Assembly: GCF_009671205.1 (NCBI RefSeq)
Contig: NZ_CP045309.1
Coordinates: 5,022,001-5,086,000 of the forward strand
DNA length: 64,000 nt
From: Micromonospora terminaliae
GTDB taxonomy: Bacteria > Actinomycetota > Actinomycetes > Mycobacteriales > Micromonosporaceae
Direction: 5' to 3'
Both the position numbers and the translations under genes were made by a program. This document shows, in pieces, positions 61,631-64,000 of this stretch; the stretch's first letter is position 1; the number at the start of each line of letters is the position of its first letter. The notes below the pieces were generated by a model, which was not told the DNA's origin, made no database searches, and worked only from the letters and a program-made list of their open reading frames with translations.

Positions 61631-61722
61631 GACGTTGGTCGGGAGGGACGTCCGCACAACGCCTCCGGCGTTGGGTCGCAAGAACTTGAAAAGTCTCCGG
61701 CGGATGCCCTCCCGCACGGAGC

Positions 61723-61751
61723 ATCTTGCGCCGTCCAATTCCTGCCGTCAA
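61723..61751 (-). promoter_or_regulatory. Candidate minus-strand promoter in the thrC-GNAT gap
   Basis: TTGACG (-35, 61746-61751) and CAAGAT (-10, 61723-61728) are spaced by exactly 17 bases on the minus strand. Part of the -35 lies in the CCGTCAAG-tc-CTTGACGG hairpin at 61745-61762, which may be the thrC terminator. The remaining 296-base gap has no convincing gene. Confidence 0.4.
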
Positions 61752-61866
61752 GTCCTTGACGGCGCGTTTTCCACACTCACAGCGAAAAGCCAGTTACCCA
61801 ACGGATCACCCCAATCCCCCGGTCGGGCGATCCGCCCCTCCCCCGCCCGGACGAGCCGGGACGGAG

Positions 61867-63156
61867 TCAGGACAGGAGGCCGGCGTCGCGGGCGGCGCGG
61901 AGGCTGGGACGGATGCGGTGGGTGGGCCCGACCTCCGGGGCGACCGCGTCGAGGGTCTTGAGACCCTCGCCGGTGTTGAACACGACCGTCTCGGCCGCCG
62001 GGTCGAGCCGGCCGGACTCCACGAGCTTGCGCAGCACCGCCACGGTGACGCCGCCGGCCGTCTCGGCGAAGACCCCGGTGGTGCGGGCGAGCAGCCGGAT
62101 GCCGGCGCGGATCTCGTCGTCGTCGGCGTACTCCATCCAGCCGCCCGTGCGGCGCACCGCCTCCAGCGCGTAGAGGCCGGCGGCCGGGTCGCCGATGTTC
62201 AGCGACTTGGCGATGCCGGTCGGCTTCACCGGGACGATGGTGTCGGTGCCGCCGTGCAGCGCCGTGGCGATCGGGTTGCAGCCGGCGGACTGCGCGCCGA
62301 ACACCTTCCAGCCGCCGGCCGGCGCCTCGACCAGCCCGATCTCGACCAGCTCGGCGAACGCCTTGTCGATCTTCGTGAGCAGCTCGCCGCTGGCCATCGG
62401 GATGACCACCTGCGCCGGGATGCGCCAGCCGAGCTGCTCGGCGACCTCGTAGCCGAGGGTCTTCGAACCCTCCGCGTAGTAGGGCCGCACGTTCACGTTG
62501 ACGAACGCGGTGTCCTCGAACTCGTCGGTCTCCACCAGCTCGCCGCAGAGCCGGTTCACGTCGTCGTACGAGCCGTCGATGGCGACCAGGTCGCCGCCGT
62601 AGACGGCGGTGGTCACCACCTTGCCCTGCTCCAGGTCGCTCGGGATGAAGACCACCGACGGCACCCCGGCCCGGGCCGCGTGGGCGGCCACCGAGTTGGC
62701 CAGGTTGCCGGTGGACGCGCAGGCGTAGCGGGTGAAGCCGAGCGCCCGGGCCGCGGTCAGCGCCACCGAGACGACCCGGTCCTTGAACGAGTGGGTCGGG
62801 TTGCCGCTGTCGTCCTTGACCCAGAGCGGGGCGGTGATCCCGAGCTCGGCGGCGAGGTGCGGGGCGGCGACCAGCCGGGTCAGCCCCGGGTCCAGGGTGA
62901 CCCGGGTGGCCGGGTCCTGACCGGCGGGGAGCAGGGCGGCGTAGCGCCAGAGGTTGTCCGGGCCGGCCTCGATCTGCTCGCGGGTGACGGCGGCCAGTGC
63001 GGCGGTGTCGTAGTCGACCTCCAGCGGGCCGAAGCACTCGTAACAGGCGTGCTGGGCGGCCAGCGGGTAGCGCGCCGAGCAGGCGCGACAGACCAGGGCG
63101 CGGGCCGGGCTGAGGGTGGTGTCGATGCCGGAGGTCGCGGGGATCGTCGACGTCAT
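61867..63156 (-). CDS. thrC: Threonine synthase
   Basis: A 429-residue PLP enzyme that converts O-phosphohomoserine to threonine. The N-terminal CRAC and CYECFGPLEVDYD region is the zinc-ribbon-like start seen in long threonine synthases; PLP lysine is in GNPTHSFKDRVV; the glycine-rich phosphate loop is ASTGNLANSVAAHAA. ATG 63156 has a GAGAGGAA ribosome site that overlaps the end of a SAM-I riboswitch. Control by SAM fits the branch point shared with methionine. Confidence 0.95.
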   Translation of the reverse strand: MTSTIPATSGIDTTLSPARALVCRACSARYPLAAQHACYECFGPLEVDYDTAALAAVTREQIEAGPDNLWRYAALLPAGQDPATRVTLDPGLTRLVAAPHLAAELGITAPLWVKDDSGNPTHSFKDRVVSVALTAARALGFTRYACASTGNLANSVAAHAARAGVPSVVFIPSDLEQGKVVTTAVYGGDLVAIDGSYDDVNRLCGELVETDEFEDTAFVNVNVRPYYAEGSKTLGYEVAEQLGWRIPAQVVIPMASGELLTKIDKAFAELVEIGLVEAPAGGWKVFGAQSAGCNPIATALHGGTDTIVPVKPTGIAKSLNIGDPAAGLYALEAVRRTGGWMEYADDDEIRAGIRLLARTTGVFAETAGGVTVAVLRKLVESGRLDPAAETVVFNTGEGLKTLDAVAPEVGPTHRIRPSLRAARDAGLLS

Positions 63157-63169
63157 GTCGAGGGTTCCT

Positions 63170-63298
63170 CTCATCTTTCCCCGCATCGCCGGGTGCGGCG
63201 GGGACGGAATTGGCACCTGCCCGCCGTCGCTCGTCGTCGAGCGCGCGGGTGGTTGCCGGGGCGTCATCGGGCCGTATCCCTCAGCCCCTCTGGATGAG
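63170..63298 (-). promoter_or_regulatory. SAM-I (S-box) riboswitch of thrC
   Basis: On the minus strand, CTCATCCAGAGGGGCTGAGG, GATACGGCCCGATGACGCCC, CGGCAACC, GGTGCCAATTCCGTCCC and the closing GGGGAAAGATGAG give the full S-box consensus, with P1 formed by CTCATC (5' end, 63298) and GATGAG (63170-63175). The 3' strand of P1 runs into the GAGGAA ribosome site of thrC, so SAM binding probably hides or frees it. Confidence 0.93.
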
Positions 63299-63381
63299 GT
63301 ATGCAGTTGTGCTGCCGAGTCTATGCGCGCCCTGCGCTGCTGCCGAGCCGGGTTCCCACGGTGTGAGCCCCCGGCCCCGGG

Positions 63382-64000
63382 TCAGCGCGCGACGACCGCG
63401 ACCGGCTCGATCACCGCGGGGTGGTCGGTCACCGCGACCACCGCCGGGGCGGCGGGCGCCTTCCGGGTACGGGTGACGAGGTTCGCGGCCACCAGGGCGG
63501 CCACGGTCAGCCCGGCGCCGACCAGCTCCACCGCGCCCGGCCGGTAGCCGCGCAGGAGCTGGACCGCGAACGTGGTCACCGGCACCAGGTTCATGAACAG
63601 CGCGGCGTCGGCGGGCCCGAGCCGGCGCACGCCGGTGTTCCAGGCCAGGCCCGCGACGACAGCGGCGATCAGCACCGCGTACGCGAGCTGGGGCGAGACC
63701 TCGACGAGATCGGCGGCGGCCGGCGCGTGCTGGAGCCCGGTGAGGTCGGCGACCGCGCTGACGGCGAACAGGGCGAGCGCGCCGGCGACGGAGGTCAGGG
63801 TGGTGTAGCGCAGCGGCGACCAGTCGGGGAACCGGCTCGCCCCGTGGGTGTAGAACGCCCAGCCGAGCACCGCGCCGACCATGAGCAGCCCGCCCAGGCC
63901 GAACTCGCCCAGCCCGTCGAGCCGGCCGCGGGTGATCACCAGGCCGACGCCGACGAGCGCGACCAGGGAGAGGCCGAGCAGCGCGGGCCGGGGCCGTACG
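63382..64000 (-). CDS. EamA/DMT-family transporter, 5' end outside window
   Basis: The C-terminal 206 residues of an EamA transporter: six transmembrane helices, including GLGGLLMVGAVLGWAFYTHG, RYTTLTSVAGALALFAVSAV and the second-repeat signature LAWNTGVRRLGPADAALFMNLVPVTTF. The frame is open to the window edge, so the start lies beyond 64000. Members export amino acids or other metabolites; closeness to thrC may hint at amino acid export, but that is inference. Confidence 0.85.
   Translation of the reverse strand, partial: VRPRPALLGLSLVALVGVGLVITRGRLDGLGEFGLGGLLMVGAVLGWAFYTHGASRFPDWSPLRYTTLTSVAGALALFAVSAVADLTGLQHAPAAADLVEVSPQLAYAVLIAAVVAGLAWNTGVRRLGPADAALFMNLVPVTTFAVQLLRGYRPGAVELVGAGLTVAALVAANLVTRTRKAPAAPAVVAVTDHPAVIEPVAVVAR

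Noticed and set aside
63157..63267. Upstream start of threonine synthase
   Set aside because: It would translate through the SAM-I aptamer; the ATG at 63156 follows the ribosome site.

Overview
This is a 64 kb stretch of very GC-rich chromosome (GC in nearly every third codon position, many GTG starts, ATGA gene overlaps) from an actinomycete. The gene content (mycothiol synthase, GlnR, an HbhA-like protein, PaaN, SAM-I and SAM-IV riboswitches, a cysteine leader peptide) and the style of the intergenic palindromes point to Micromonosporaceae, most likely Micromonospora or a close relative; that genus call is inference. It is ordinary core chromosome. I see no tRNA or rRNA gene, no CRISPR array, no insertion sequence, no phage and no biosynthetic cluster.

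Layout. 0-8.8 kb: an EI24 membrane protein, a WYL regulator, an SDR, a RlaP-type nucleotidyltransferase, an AlaX-like editing protein, an alpha/beta hydrolase, and the XRE regulator / HbhA-like / DUF2516 cassette (same order as Rv0474-Rv0476 of M. tuberculosis). 8.8-27.8 kb: asparaginase, a BKACE enzyme, YgfZ and Fur, then a block whose order follows M. tuberculosis Rv0812-Rv0820: aminodeoxychorismate lyase, nitrobindin-like protein, SseC, thiosulfate sulfurtransferase, LmeA-like protein, GlnR, MshD, pst phosphate operon. A SCP2 protein plus glycogen-debranching-type enzyme, a polysaccharide deacetylase and several small genes are inserted in it. 27.8-36.5 kb: epoxide hydrolase with a divergent WYL regulator, Nudix, DinB and Gfo/Idh proteins, the Pit/DUF47 phosphate transporter operon, PPK2 and an ECF41-type sigma factor. 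36.5-48.1 kb: DUF402 protein, DinG-family helicase, AI-2E-type transporter, a solitary GroES-like protein, PrsW protease, SAM-IV riboswitch with a class V aminotransferase, FUSC protein, HD protein, DUF4031 protein, FAD-linked oxidase. 48.1-64 kb: lipoprotein, GlpD, a membrane-fused subtilase, GNATs, GroEL under two CIRCE operators, cold-shock protein, PaaN, SAM-I riboswitch with threonine synthase, and an EamA transporter cut by the window end.

Three control themes tie the genes together. Phosphate: 11-bp PHO-box repeats lie upstream of pstS and, unusually, inside the last codons of ppk2, upstream of the DUF47-pit operon. Sulfur and methyl supply: a Cys-codon leader peptide precedes the sulfurtransferase operon, a SAM-IV riboswitch precedes a cysteine-desulfurase-like enzyme, and a SAM-I riboswitch overlaps the thrC ribosome binding site. 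Heat shock: GroEL carries tandem CIRCE sites. Several intergenic regions also carry long palindromes that look like dispersed repeats or terminators.
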